Assembly: GCA_012728155.1 (NCBI GenBank)
Contig: JAAYFR010000275.1
Location: forward strand, 1 to 15,119
DNA from: Bacteroidales bacterium
GTDB lineage: Bacteria > Bacteroidota > Bacteroidia > Bacteroidales > Dysgonomonadaceae
Length of the DNA stretch: 15,119 bases
Direction: 5' to 3'
Every line of letters begins with the position of its first letter. Position 1 is the first letter of the stretch. The notes below the pieces were generated by a model that had not been told where the DNA came from, did not search any database, and saw only the letters and a list, made by a program, of their open reading frames with translations. This document shows, piece by piece, positions 8,469 through 15,119 of the stretch. A program made the position numbers and the translations under genes.

Positions 8469-9725
8469 ATGACTATGAAAAAAGTAAAGATTTTGGTACT
8501 ACTTCTCGCCACATTACTATATGGTTGTGGCACGAAAGATGCGAGCTCATCGTACCATGTTGCTATCGACAATCCCTACAGCAATGTAAACTGGAAAAAA
8601 GCAACCCAGATACGATCCACAACGCATATCCATATCATGGATCAGGCAGGCCTTGAAAGGGCAGCCCAATTTGGGTATAGGCACCTACCCATTTCCAACT
8701 ATTATCCATCAGCGCCATATTATCCAATTAACTCTATCAGGCAAGGTCAGTTCAGGGTTAAACAGGAGTGGGGCGTGATGAAAATTGTAGAGGGGGAGTC
8801 GCACTATGTAGAGGGTCCAATTTACTGGAATGAAATGATAATGAATCCGGAAACCGGATGGTTCGATTCACTGCCCAAGGAGCAGCAGGATGCACTCCCT
8901 TTCGAAGAGGGAGATTTTATCTTTACTGATATTCCTGCGTCCCTAATTTTCTCACCCAATGCAGAGCATCATGCCTTCGCCGACACACATGGCAATGTAC
9001 ATGTGAACGGGCTTGGCTCTTTCTATAGTAGTGGTACATTTGATGCCCGCAACAGATTTAGGACTTTTTGGGGTGGTGGCGATTACTCTTACGGCACAGG
9101 ATTACCGTGGAAAGATGCTTTTCAAAATATTATCGATCAACTGCAGTATGAAGACGGGGGTGGCGTAACCATCAATCATCCTGGTTGGTCGGGTAAAGAG
9201 GCTTTGCCCCAGTCATTAATTGAGGAGATGTTGGATTTTGATGAACGCGTTTTAGGTATTGAAGTACTTGAGGCCGGTCTCTGGTCAACAGAGATTTGGG
9301 ATGAGATTTTAAAAACAGGAAGGAGATGTCTTGGTTTTTCTGTACCCGATTGGCAGGTGCAGACCAATGAACCCGATGCGGGAGGGTTTAACCTGTTACT
9401 TGTAGATGAGTATACCGACCATAATTGCTTGAAATCTTACAGGGAAGGAGCATTCTTCGGCTCTCAATTCGGGAGTGAAGAGCTTATTTTCACCAATATC
9501 TCTCTTGAGAAGAACCATCTTTTAGTCCAAATAAATAGAGAGGCGAATATTTCAATCATTTCCGACCAGGGTGTCTCGAAAGTAGATGGAACCGACCGTG
9601 TAAAATTTAAAATACCGAGAGGATCAGATAATCTGCCGACAATCAAATATGTCAGGGTAGAAGCAGAAACTGACAGTGAAAGGATATTCAGCCAGCCAAT
9701 TCGTTTTATCCAACCCTCTAATTAG
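8469..9725 (+). CDS. PHP-like metal-dependent hydrolase, lipoprotein
   Basis: The 418-residue product has a lipoprotein signal, LVLLLATLLYGC, with Cys at residue 20. A second in-frame ATG two codons in (8475) is an equally good start. The mature part resembles the PHP (polymerase and histidinol phosphatase) fold. It has an early HxH-type motif, TTHIH at residues 51-55 (His53, His55), a central cluster EHHAFADTHG (residues 166-175), INHPGW at 235-240, and GFSVPDW at 289-295, where Asp294 sits where PHP proteins carry their late metal-binding GSDSH-like motif. The match is partial, so PHP-like is safer than a firm family call. PHP proteins are usually phosphoesterases, but substrates of extracellular PUL-linked members are not known to me. 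The C-terminal ~90 residues are beta-rich and could be a small accessory domain. It may have its own promoter at 8291-8298. Confidence 0.7.
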   Translation: MTMKKVKILVLLLATLLYGCGTKDASSSYHVAIDNPYSNVNWKKATQIRSTTHIHIMDQAGLERAAQFGYRHLPISNYYPSAPYYPINSIRQGQFRVKQEWGVMKIVEGESHYVEGPIYWNEMIMNPETGWFDSLPKEQQDALPFEEGDFIFTDIPASLIFSPNAEHHAFADTHGNVHVNGLGSFYSSGTFDARNRFRTFWGGGDYSYGTGLPWKDAFQNIIDQLQYEDGGGVTINHPGWSGKEALPQSLIEEMLDFDERVLGIEVLEAGLWSTEIWDEILKTGRRCLGFSVPDWQVQTNEPDAGGFNLLLVDEYTDHNCLKSYREGAFFGSQFGSEELIFTNISLEKNHLLVQINREANISIISDQGVSKVDGTDRVKFKIPRGSDNLPTIKYVRVEAETDSERIFSQPIRFIQPSN

Positions 9726-9810
9726 TATCGACTAATTTGACTCTTGTCTGGACAACTTTTTTTCAAAATTCATTTGAGAAATAGATATATAGATACTTAT
9801 ATAACAAGTC

Positions 9811-10944
9811 ATGACCAATCGCAGAGATTTTTTAAAAAAATTGGGCATAGCCGGTATCGCCACCGGATTACCATCCTTTGCCGCGGCAGGTAATCTCCAA
9901 AACAGATCGCTTTCAAGCGTCCTGAGTACCAATTTCCCACAAAAAGATGAGATGATATGGGCGGTATTGATACACCTGAGTTATAATATGTGGCAAGACT
10001 TCACACCCGAGAAATATAGGAGTGAGACATACTCGCCAAGCTATACCGCCGAAGAGGCAGCGGATTGGGCGCACTATTATCAGCCAATGCTTACCTGTGA
10101 TAAAACGGCATGGGACAATACGATTCAAAAGATGGCTGAATCCGGCCTAAATATGGTGCTGATCGATTTGGGAGATGGTGTGAAATATGAGACTCATCCT
10201 GAAATCGGAGTAAGAGGGGCATGGAGACCGGATGAACTTAGGAAATCAATTGCACAAATCCGAAGCTATGGGATAGAGCCGATCCCGAAATTGAATTTCT
10301 CGGCGGCACACAAAGCATGGTTGGGTCAATATCAATATATTCTCTCTTCGGATAGATATTATGAAGTATGTAAAAATCTAATCACGGAAGTGATCGATAT
10401 CTTTGACAGACCACGCTATTTTCATCTCGGGATGGATGAAGAGACCTATTATCATCAAGTGGAATATGATTTCATTGTAGTGCGCCAGAATGAACAGTGG
10501 TGGAAAGATTTTTATTTCCTTGTCGACCAGGTAGAGAGACACAACGTGCGCAGTTGGATTTGGTCGGATATGGCTTGGCAACACAAAGAGGAGTTTTTCA
10601 AGAAAATGCCAAAATCTGTCCTTCAAAGTAATTGGAACTATGAGGAGAAAGGAGCCACTTTTAACGAAAAAGGAGAGGCAAATGACATCATAGCAGAAGC
10701 TTTTTTTGATTTGGAAGAAAAGGGATATGACCAAGTACCCTCGGCAAGCCTTTGGCTAAATGGCGAATGGAACAATTACACCAATTTTGACAATATTGTA
10801 AGAAACTGCAAGCGAATCATTGCGCCTGACCGGCTAAAGGGATTTATGCAAACCATTTGGATGCCGACGCTTACTCCTTGTTATCCCTATCACGAGAAAG
10901 CAATTGAATTGGTTGGAGAGGCAAAGAGAAAATATGGGACATAA
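9811..10944 (+). CDS. Tat-exported TIM-barrel protein, GH20-like catalytic motif
   Basis: The 377-residue protein opens with a textbook twin-arginine signal, NRRDFLKKLGIAGIATGLP, ending near PSFAAAG (residues 21-27). It would therefore be folded before export. The mature part reads as a TIM barrel. ESGLNMVLIDLGDG at about 110-123 and GIEPIPKLNFSAAHKAW at about 154-170 look like successive strands. RYFHLGMDEE at 202-211 mirrors the HxGxDE motif of family GH20 hexosaminidases, with Asp209-Glu210 as the candidate catalytic pair. SWIWSDMAW (248-256) and QSNWNYE (272-278) supply aromatic residues typical of a sugar-binding pocket. It is shorter than usual GH20 enzymes and shows no separate GH20b domain, so it may be a distant GH20-like family with another specificity. 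It follows the PHP-like gene by 85 nt and precedes GH127 by 39 nt, probably as an operon. Confidence 0.7.
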   Translation: MTNRRDFLKKLGIAGIATGLPSFAAAGNLQNRSLSSVLSTNFPQKDEMIWAVLIHLSYNMWQDFTPEKYRSETYSPSYTAEEAADWAHYYQPMLTCDKTAWDNTIQKMAESGLNMVLIDLGDGVKYETHPEIGVRGAWRPDELRKSIAQIRSYGIEPIPKLNFSAAHKAWLGQYQYILSSDRYYEVCKNLITEVIDIFDRPRYFHLGMDEETYYHQVEYDFIVVRQNEQWWKDFYFLVDQVERHNVRSWIWSDMAWQHKEEFFKKMPKSVLQSNWNYEEKGATFNEKGEANDIIAEAFFDLEEKGYDQVPSASLWLNGEWNNYTNFDNIVRNCKRIIAPDRLKGFMQTIWMPTLTPCYPYHEKAIELVGEAKRKYGT

Positions 10945-10983
10945 TCGGCATCAAAGAGATAACACAACATAACATATTTCATC

Positions 10984-13026
10984 ATGAAGATCCGGCACTC
11001 TTTAATTTGGGTATTCACCCTTTTATCGCTCTCATTTCCTGTCGTGCAAGGACAAGAGATATTAACCCCGGTTCCATTTAATGAAGTTAGGTTAGAAGAT
11101 AATTTCTGGCTTCCCCGCTTGCATACGCAAAAAGAGATGTTGGTCCCTTTCGCGCTCGAAAAGACTAAACCGGCAGTGGAAAACTTACAACGGACAGCCA
11201 ACTTCCTGAAAGGGATTCCCGATGAACTCCCTTTTACCCATCGCTATGTCGCTTCCGATCTCTATAAAGTGATGGAAGGTGCCGCCTATTTATTGAATTT
11301 GGAACCTGATTCCGCATTGGAAGCGGAGATGGACCGGATTATCGATATCATCTCCGAAGCGCAACAGGAAGATGGTTATCATTACGAGTCCCATATCACC
11401 GGAGTGGCCAAGCACGATGTGAGCGGAATGGGAGAAAGGCCTTATTCATATGTGGTCCATAGCCATGAGTTGTATAATATGGGCCATATGTATGAAGGAG
11501 CTATCGCCTACTATCAGGCCACCGGTAAAGAGAAGTGGTTGAGGGTAGCTGAAGCCAATGCTCGCCATATCAACAAAGTATTCTTTGAAGGAGATCCCAA
11601 CTACAATGATGGCAAACCAGTCAATCAGGCTCCCGGACACCAGGAAATCGAGTTAGCACTGGTAAAACTTTTCAGGGTAACCGGCGACAGCCTCTATCTG
11701 GAGATGGCGAAGAAGTTTATCGATATCCGGGGTGTTACCTACCGTCCAGAGGGAAAAGGCACCATGTCGCCCGAGTATGCCCAACAACATCTGCCCGTAA
11801 GGGAACAGACCAAGGCGGTCGGTCATGCCGTACGGGCCACTTACCTCTACTCAGGAATGGCCGATGTAAGTGTCTATACACAGGATTCGAGCCTGCGTCC
11901 TGCATTGGACAGTATCTGGCATAATATTGTGGATACCCGGATGCATATCACCGGCGGTCTGGGGGCCGTACATGGCATTGAAGGATTCGGCCCGGAATAT
12001 GACCTCCCTAATAAAGAAGCCTTTGACGAGACATGTGCAGCGGTGGGAAATGTCTTTTTCAACCATCGCATGTTCCTGATGGAAAAAGATGCCAAATACA
12101 TGGACGTGGCTGAGGTAGCCCTGCTCAACAATGTGCTGGCGGGAGTCAATCTCGAAGGCAACCGTTTCTTCTACCTCAATCCCCTCGAAGCGGATGGCAT
12201 CAAACCTTTCAATCATGGGATGCGGGGACGCTCTCCATGGTTCGGCACGGCTTGTTGTCCTTCCAACCTGGCACGATTGATCCCCCAGGTTCCGGGATTG
12301 ATCTATGCCACCACACAAAATGAAATCTACTGTTCTTTCTACGCAGGAAGTACAGCAACCCTCTCGCTGGAAAAGGGAGAGGTACATCTCAAACAGACCA
12401 CCGAATACCCGTTCAGTGAAACCATCCGATGGGAAGTAACACCGGAAAAGAATCGACAAAGATTCTCCATGCGCCTGAGAATACCCACATGGACCGGAAG
12501 CCAGTTTGTGCCCGGGGAGTTGTATCATTATATAAATAGTGCTCCTTCGGGCTGGATTGTAAAGGTAAATGGAAAAGAGATAAAAGCGGAGTTGAGAAAG
12601 GGTTTCGCCCTTATTGACCGTGTCTGGAAAAAGGGAGACATCATAGAATTGACGCTACCGATGCCGCTCCGCTACTCCAAATCAATCGAGCAGGTTGTCG
12701 CCAACGAAGGGCGTATCTGCCTCACCAGAGGTCCATTGGTCTATGCTGCCGAAGGGGTGGACAATAATGACGTGTTACCCAATCTGTTTATTACTGATAG
12801 GAACGGTCCTACTGACATCCTCACCCATACCGACGGATTAATGAATGGAATCCCCAAAGTGAAAATCCCTGCTTGGGAGAAAAGTGCAACAGGAAACAAG
12901 GCGATCAGCCTGTTCCTTTTGCCCTATTATGCCTGGAATAACAGGAATGACGGAAGTATGATGGTGTGGTTCCCTGAAAACGACACCATCCAACCCTATG
13001 GTCGTCCGCGACCGGTCGACAGATGA
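10984..13026 (+). CDS. GH127 (DUF1680) glycosidase, predicted beta-L-arabinofuranosidase
   Basis: The 680-residue protein has an ordinary signal peptide (LIWVFTLLSLSFPVVQG, cleavage probably before Gln24) and no lipobox, so it is probably periplasmic. GH127 enzymes are zinc-dependent cysteine glycosidases. In Bifidobacterium longum HypBA1 the zinc ligands include Glu338, Cys340 and Cys418, with Cys417 as nucleophile and Glu322 as acid/base. The same layout appears here: Glu333 in HGIEGF, Glu349 and Cys351 in FDETC, and Cys424-Cys425 in GTACCPSN. The Glu333 to Glu349 spacing (16) equals HypBA1's. Residues about 25-430 form the (alpha/alpha)6 barrel, with beta-sandwich domains after. All key residues are intact. 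The usual activity is release of beta-L-arabinofuranose, but other GH127 members act on unusual sugars such as aceric acid in rhamnogalacturonan II, so the substrate is not certain. Its stop overlaps the next start (ATGA). Confidence 0.92.
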   Translation: MKIRHSLIWVFTLLSLSFPVVQGQEILTPVPFNEVRLEDNFWLPRLHTQKEMLVPFALEKTKPAVENLQRTANFLKGIPDELPFTHRYVASDLYKVMEGAAYLLNLEPDSALEAEMDRIIDIISEAQQEDGYHYESHITGVAKHDVSGMGERPYSYVVHSHELYNMGHMYEGAIAYYQATGKEKWLRVAEANARHINKVFFEGDPNYNDGKPVNQAPGHQEIELALVKLFRVTGDSLYLEMAKKFIDIRGVTYRPEGKGTMSPEYAQQHLPVREQTKAVGHAVRATYLYSGMADVSVYTQDSSLRPALDSIWHNIVDTRMHITGGLGAVHGIEGFGPEYDLPNKEAFDETCAAVGNVFFNHRMFLMEKDAKYMDVAEVALLNNVLAGVNLEGNRFFYLNPLEADGIKPFNHGMRGRSPWFGTACCPSNLARLIPQVPGLIYATTQNEIYCSFYAGSTATLSLEKGEVHLKQTTEYPFSETIRWEVTPEKNRQRFSMRLRIPTWTGSQFVPGELYHYINSAPSGWIVKVNGKEIKAELRKGFALIDRVWKKGDIIELTLPMPLRYSKSIEQVVANEGRICLTRGPLVYAAEGVDNNDVLPNLFITDRNGPTDILTHTDGLMNGIPKVKIPAWEKSATGNKAISLFLLPYYAWNNRNDGSMMVWFPENDTIQPYGRPRPVDR

Positions 13027-13445
13027 AAAATAGAGACAGCATGAGAAAAATAGGATTAACAATTCTCTCTTTATTTGTGATGGTTGTCATGGCAACGGCA
13101 TCCAATCCTTCAGAAAGAAATTTGAGCGGTAATTATCTGAATAACAGACACCCTTTAGTAACAAAACCCTATATGGAATTACCCATCGGCAGTATCAAAC
13201 CTTCCGGCTGGATGGAAGAGCAACTCAATCGGATGGTAACCGGAATGACAGGAGAGATGGACACCATTTACGAACAGGTGATGGGACCCCGTAACGGTTG
13301 GCTCGGAGGTGACGGAGATGTGTGGGAACGCGGTCCATACTGGATAGACGGATTACTTCCCCTGGCTTATATATTGGATGATAAAGAGTTGATCCCGTTT
13401 GGCTGTACGACACTCAGAATTACAGAGTTTCCTGTTAGAAATTAA
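13023..13445 (+). pseudogene. DUF1680/GH127-superfamily gene reduced by an internal deletion
   Basis: The 140-codon frame starts at the ATGA overlapping the GH127 stop; an ATG at 13041 is an alternative start directly before the signal peptide RKIGLTILSLFVMVVMATA. Residues about 45-120 match the N-terminal part of a DUF1680-type enzyme distinct from the upstream one: MELPIGSIKPSGWMEEQL, then GPRNGWLGGDGDVWERGPYW and LLPLAYILDDKEL. Full-length relatives have several hundred residues. Here the N-terminal part passes straight into IPFGCTTLRITEFPVRN and a stop. That tail resembles, as I recall, the extreme C-terminus of the same family (LIPYGCTTLRITEFP). The simplest reading is an in-frame deletion that removed the catalytic core and kept both ends. 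The short Leu-Ile segment at the join could be the recombination microhomology. The zinc/cysteine motifs are absent, so the product cannot be catalytic. Confidence 0.75.
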
Positions 13446-13449
13446 TTGA

Positions 13450-13569
13450 ATAAACCTCCATAATTTCCTGAAAGCCAACCGCATATGCATGCAAAACAGG
13501 GCTAATTTAGAACCTGAGAATTACCGTTTCAGCACAGGTGGAGCAAGAGGAACCGTGACAGATGTATTT
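13450..13569 (+). other. Intergenic boundary with a coding-like but unrecognised open frame
   Basis: These 120 bases between the broken DUF1680 gene and the convergent gdhA hold no full gene. On the + strand the frame of position 13450 has no stop through the interval and runs on antisense into gdhA. It reads plausibly protein-like (for example NLEPENYRFSTGGARGTVTD from 13504), with an internal ATG at 13489. It may be the remains of a further PUL gene lost in the rearrangement, or chance. I do not recognise the family. I see no convincing terminator here for either gene. Confidence 0.2.
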
Positions 13570-14901
13570 TTATATCACCCCTTGCGCCATCATCGCATCG
13601 GCCACCTTCATGAATCCGGCGATATTGGCTCCTTTCACGTAGTTGATATAATCCCCTGATTTACCGTGAGTCACACATTGTGTGTGGATATCACTCATGA
13701 TCTGATGCAGCCACTTGTCAACCTCTTCATTGCTCCAGGAGATATGCATGGCATTTTGTGTCATCTCTAATCCCGAACAGGCAACACCACCTGCATTGAC
13801 TGCCTTGCCGGGAGCGAAAAGGAGCTCATTCTCCAGGAAGAAGTCAACCGCTTCGGCAGTACAACCCATATTCGATACCTCGGCTACGAGCAATACCCCA
13901 TTGTCTTTTAAACGTTTGGCATCCTCCAAGTTAAATTCGTTCTGAATGGCACAAGGCAAAGCAATATCGACTTTCAATTCCCACGGTTTCCTGCCGGGAT
14001 AGAAAGTCGCATTCGGAAACTCCTCTGCATAAGGGGCCACCACATCATTTCCAGAAATACGCAACTCCAGCATAAAGTTGATCTTCTCGGGCGTATTTAC
14101 GCCGTCCGGATCGTAGATATATCCATCGGGACCCGAAATTGCCACCACCTTGGCACCCAGCTCGGTTGCTTTGGTCACTGCTCCCCACGCCACATTGCCA
14201 AAACCGGAAACTGCCACACTCTTTCCCTGCAAGTCGATATTGTGCGTCTCACACATCTTCTGCACAAAATAGAGCGCCCCGAAGCCCGTAGCTTCCGGTC
14301 GAAGCCGCGACCCTCCAAATGAGATCCCTTTCCCGGTAAAGGTACCGGTATGTTCGCGCGCCAATTTCTTATACATACCAAACATATACCCTACTTCACG
14401 ACCACCCACGCCGATATCGCCGGCCGGCACGTCGGTATCGGGACCGATATTGCGCCACAACTCCATCACGAAAGCTTGGCAAAAACGCATGATTTCCGCT
14501 TGGGAACGACCCTTGGGAGAAAAATCAGAACCTCCTTTACCACCCCCCATCGGAAGGGTAGTCAACGCATTTTTAAAAGTCTGCTCAAATCCCAAAAATT
14601 TAAGTGAAGACAAGGTAACCGAAGCATGAAAACGAATGCCTCCCTTATAAGGACCAATTGCACCGTTAAATTGTATCCGGTAACCAATATTTACATGCAC
14701 CTTCCCATTATCGTCCACCCAAGGAACACGGAAAGTAAACACGCGATCAGGTTCCACTATCCGTTCAATAATGCCCGCCTTTTCAAATTCAGGATGTTGG
14801 TTGTACACCTCTTCAATCGATATCAACACCTCTCTCACAGCTTGAAGATACTCGGACTCACCCGGGTGCTTCGCCTCGAGTTGCGTCATAATGTCGTTCA
14901 C
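13570..14901 (-). CDS. gdhA: NADP-type glutamate dehydrogenase
   Basis: The enzyme interconverts 2-oxoglutarate plus ammonia and glutamate; hexameric NADP-dependent enzymes of this type mainly assimilate ammonia in the cytoplasm. The 443 residues match the family's usual ~445. Visible landmarks are GPYKGGIRFH (residues 83-92), FEQTFKNALTTLPMGGGKGG (105-124) with substrate/catalytic Lys110 and Lys122, and PAGDIGVGGREVG (159-171) with catalytic Asp162. The Rossmann loop VSGFGNVA is at 231-238, AISGPDGYIYD follows near the cofactor site, and GLEMTQNAMHISWS is near the end, which reads VKGANIAGFMKVADAMMAQG. Cofactor preference is inferred from overall family resemblance, not one residue. The start at 14901 is GTG; an in-frame ATG at 14889 is the alternative, removing only four residues. 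It points toward the PUL, is functionally unrelated to it, and marks its right edge. Confidence 0.95.
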   Translation of the reverse strand: MNDIMTQLEAKHPGESEYLQAVREVLISIEEVYNQHPEFEKAGIIERIVEPDRVFTFRVPWVDDNGKVHVNIGYRIQFNGAIGPYKGGIRFHASVTLSSLKFLGFEQTFKNALTTLPMGGGKGGSDFSPKGRSQAEIMRFCQAFVMELWRNIGPDTDVPAGDIGVGGREVGYMFGMYKKLAREHTGTFTGKGISFGGSRLRPEATGFGALYFVQKMCETHNIDLQGKSVAVSGFGNVAWGAVTKATELGAKVVAISGPDGYIYDPDGVNTPEKINFMLELRISGNDVVAPYAEEFPNATFYPGRKPWELKVDIALPCAIQNEFNLEDAKRLKDNGVLLVAEVSNMGCTAEAVDFFLENELLFAPGKAVNAGGVACSGLEMTQNAMHISWSNEEVDKWLHQIMSDIHTQCVTHGKSGDYINYVKGANIAGFMKVADAMMAQGVI

Positions 14902-14941
14902 TCTCGTATCTATATGGATTTTTTAAAGAAATTTTATCCGA

Positions 14942-14949
14942 CAAAGGTA
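14942..14949 (-). promoter_or_regulatory. Putative -7 element (TACCTTTG) of gdhA
   Basis: Read on the - strand this is TACCTTTG, an exact match to the Bacteroidota TAnnTTTG consensus, placed 40 nt before the GTG start. A start site a few bases downstream would give a leader of about 35 nt, a normal arrangement. No good TTTG appears at the expected -33 distance; the upstream DNA there is an A/T-rich run. The position right before a housekeeping gene makes this more credible than a random match. Confidence 0.55.
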
Positions 14950-15030
14950 TAGAAATTTTTGGAAAAATATATTTTGTGCCAACATTTAATTAAAAAAAAT
15001 TGACGAGATTCAATGCTACAACCCCTCTCC

Positions 15031-15119
15031 AACCACTCACCATTAACCACTAACCACTAACCACTAACCACTAACCACTAACCACCAACCACCAACCACT
15101 AACCACTCACCACTAACCC
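15031..15119. repeat. Degenerate 7-bp tandem repeat (AACCACT)n, continuing past the window edge
   Basis: Twelve complete 7-base units and a partial thirteenth are present. Seven of the first eleven units are exactly AACCACT. Variants are CACCATT (unit 2), AACCACC (units 8 and 9) and CACCACT (unit 12). The period is not a multiple of three and no gene overlaps it. On the - strand it reads GGTTAGTGGTTAGTGG, a G-rich telomere-like pattern with evenly spaced GG pairs. It begins about 80 bp upstream of the gdhA promoter element. Its true length is unknown because it is cut by the end of the sequence. Confidence 0.95.

Noticed and set aside
8090..8572. 160-codon - strand frame crossing the gap before the PHP-like gene
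   Set aside because: It overlaps the ends of two well-supported + strand genes and includes their complementary sequence. The product has no recognisable domain, and the lipoprotein signal of the 8469 gene explains that region better.
9720..9763. Possible terminator after the PHP-like gene: a 7-bp AT hairpin (9720-9737), then TTGTC/GACAA followed by seven T
   Set aside because: The first hairpin is weak, overlaps the stop codon and is separated from the T-run. The second has only a 2-nt loop, or four pairs with a workable loop, so stability is doubtful.
11851..12528. Long open frame (225 codons) on the - strand inside the GH127 gene
   Set aside because: It is antisense to a gene whose catalytic motifs are intact in the + frame. 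The translation is rich in Cys, Arg and His without domain-like pattern, and no promoter-like element was seen. It is a by-product of GH127 codon use.
13450..13569. IS element or attachment-site scar between the PUL and gdhA
   Set aside because: No inverted repeats, target duplication, tRNA fragment or transposase similarity could be seen. An internal deletion of the DUF1680 gene explains the truncation without a mobile element.
15031..15119. CRISPR array
   Set aside because: The 7-base units are directly adjacent without unique spacers, so this is a simple tandem minisatellite.

Overview
The window looks like a chromosomal segment of a Bacteroidota bacterium, most likely Bacteroidales. The evidence is a SusC/SusD pair, lipoproteins with the DUF4959-DUF5126-DUF5000 and DUF4998 architectures, A-rich sequence instead of Shine-Dalgarno sites before start codons, and TAnnTTTG promoter elements. 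A family such as Dysgonomonadaceae (Proteiniphilum/Petrimonas type) would fit, but that is only an impression.

Layout. Positions 1-13445, all on the + strand, are a polysaccharide utilization locus (PUL). First comes the uptake and binding module: a 5'-truncated SusC-type TonB-dependent receptor (1-2939), a SusD-type lipoprotein (2957-4972), and two probable surface glycan-binding lipoproteins (5012-6367 and 6397-7092). A long AT-rich palindrome with a UUCG loop (7103-7151) closes this module. The second half is enzymatic: a metallo-beta-lactamase-fold lipoprotein (7196-8227), a PHP-like metal-dependent hydrolase lipoprotein (8469-9725), a Tat-exported TIM-barrel protein with a GH20-like Asp-Glu pair (9811-10944), a GH127 cysteine glycosidase of the beta-L-arabinofuranosidase type (10984-13026), and a broken paralogue of the DUF1680/GH127 superfamily (13023-13445) that looks like an internal deletion joining the two ends of a full-length gene. 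Positions 13570-14901 on the - strand hold an NADP-type glutamate dehydrogenase, a housekeeping gene that marks the right edge of the PUL. Upstream of it is a TACCTTTG promoter element, then a degenerate 7-bp tandem repeat that runs off the window end (15031-15119).

How it may work together. SusC/SusD and the two accessory lipoproteins would capture and import an oligosaccharide. GH127 would remove terminal L-arabinofuranose-like sugars in the periplasm, and the GH20-like protein would act on another glycosidic linkage. The two exported metal-dependent hydrolases are unusual PUL members. They could act on a non-glycosidic decoration (lactone, ester or phosphoester) of the same glycan, but the sequence does not give the chemistry. 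No PUL regulator is visible; it may lie upstream of position 1. GC content is visibly lower in the SusC-to-DUF4998 half (hand-sampled blocks of about 28-40%) than in GH127 and gdhA (a GH127 block of about 47%).
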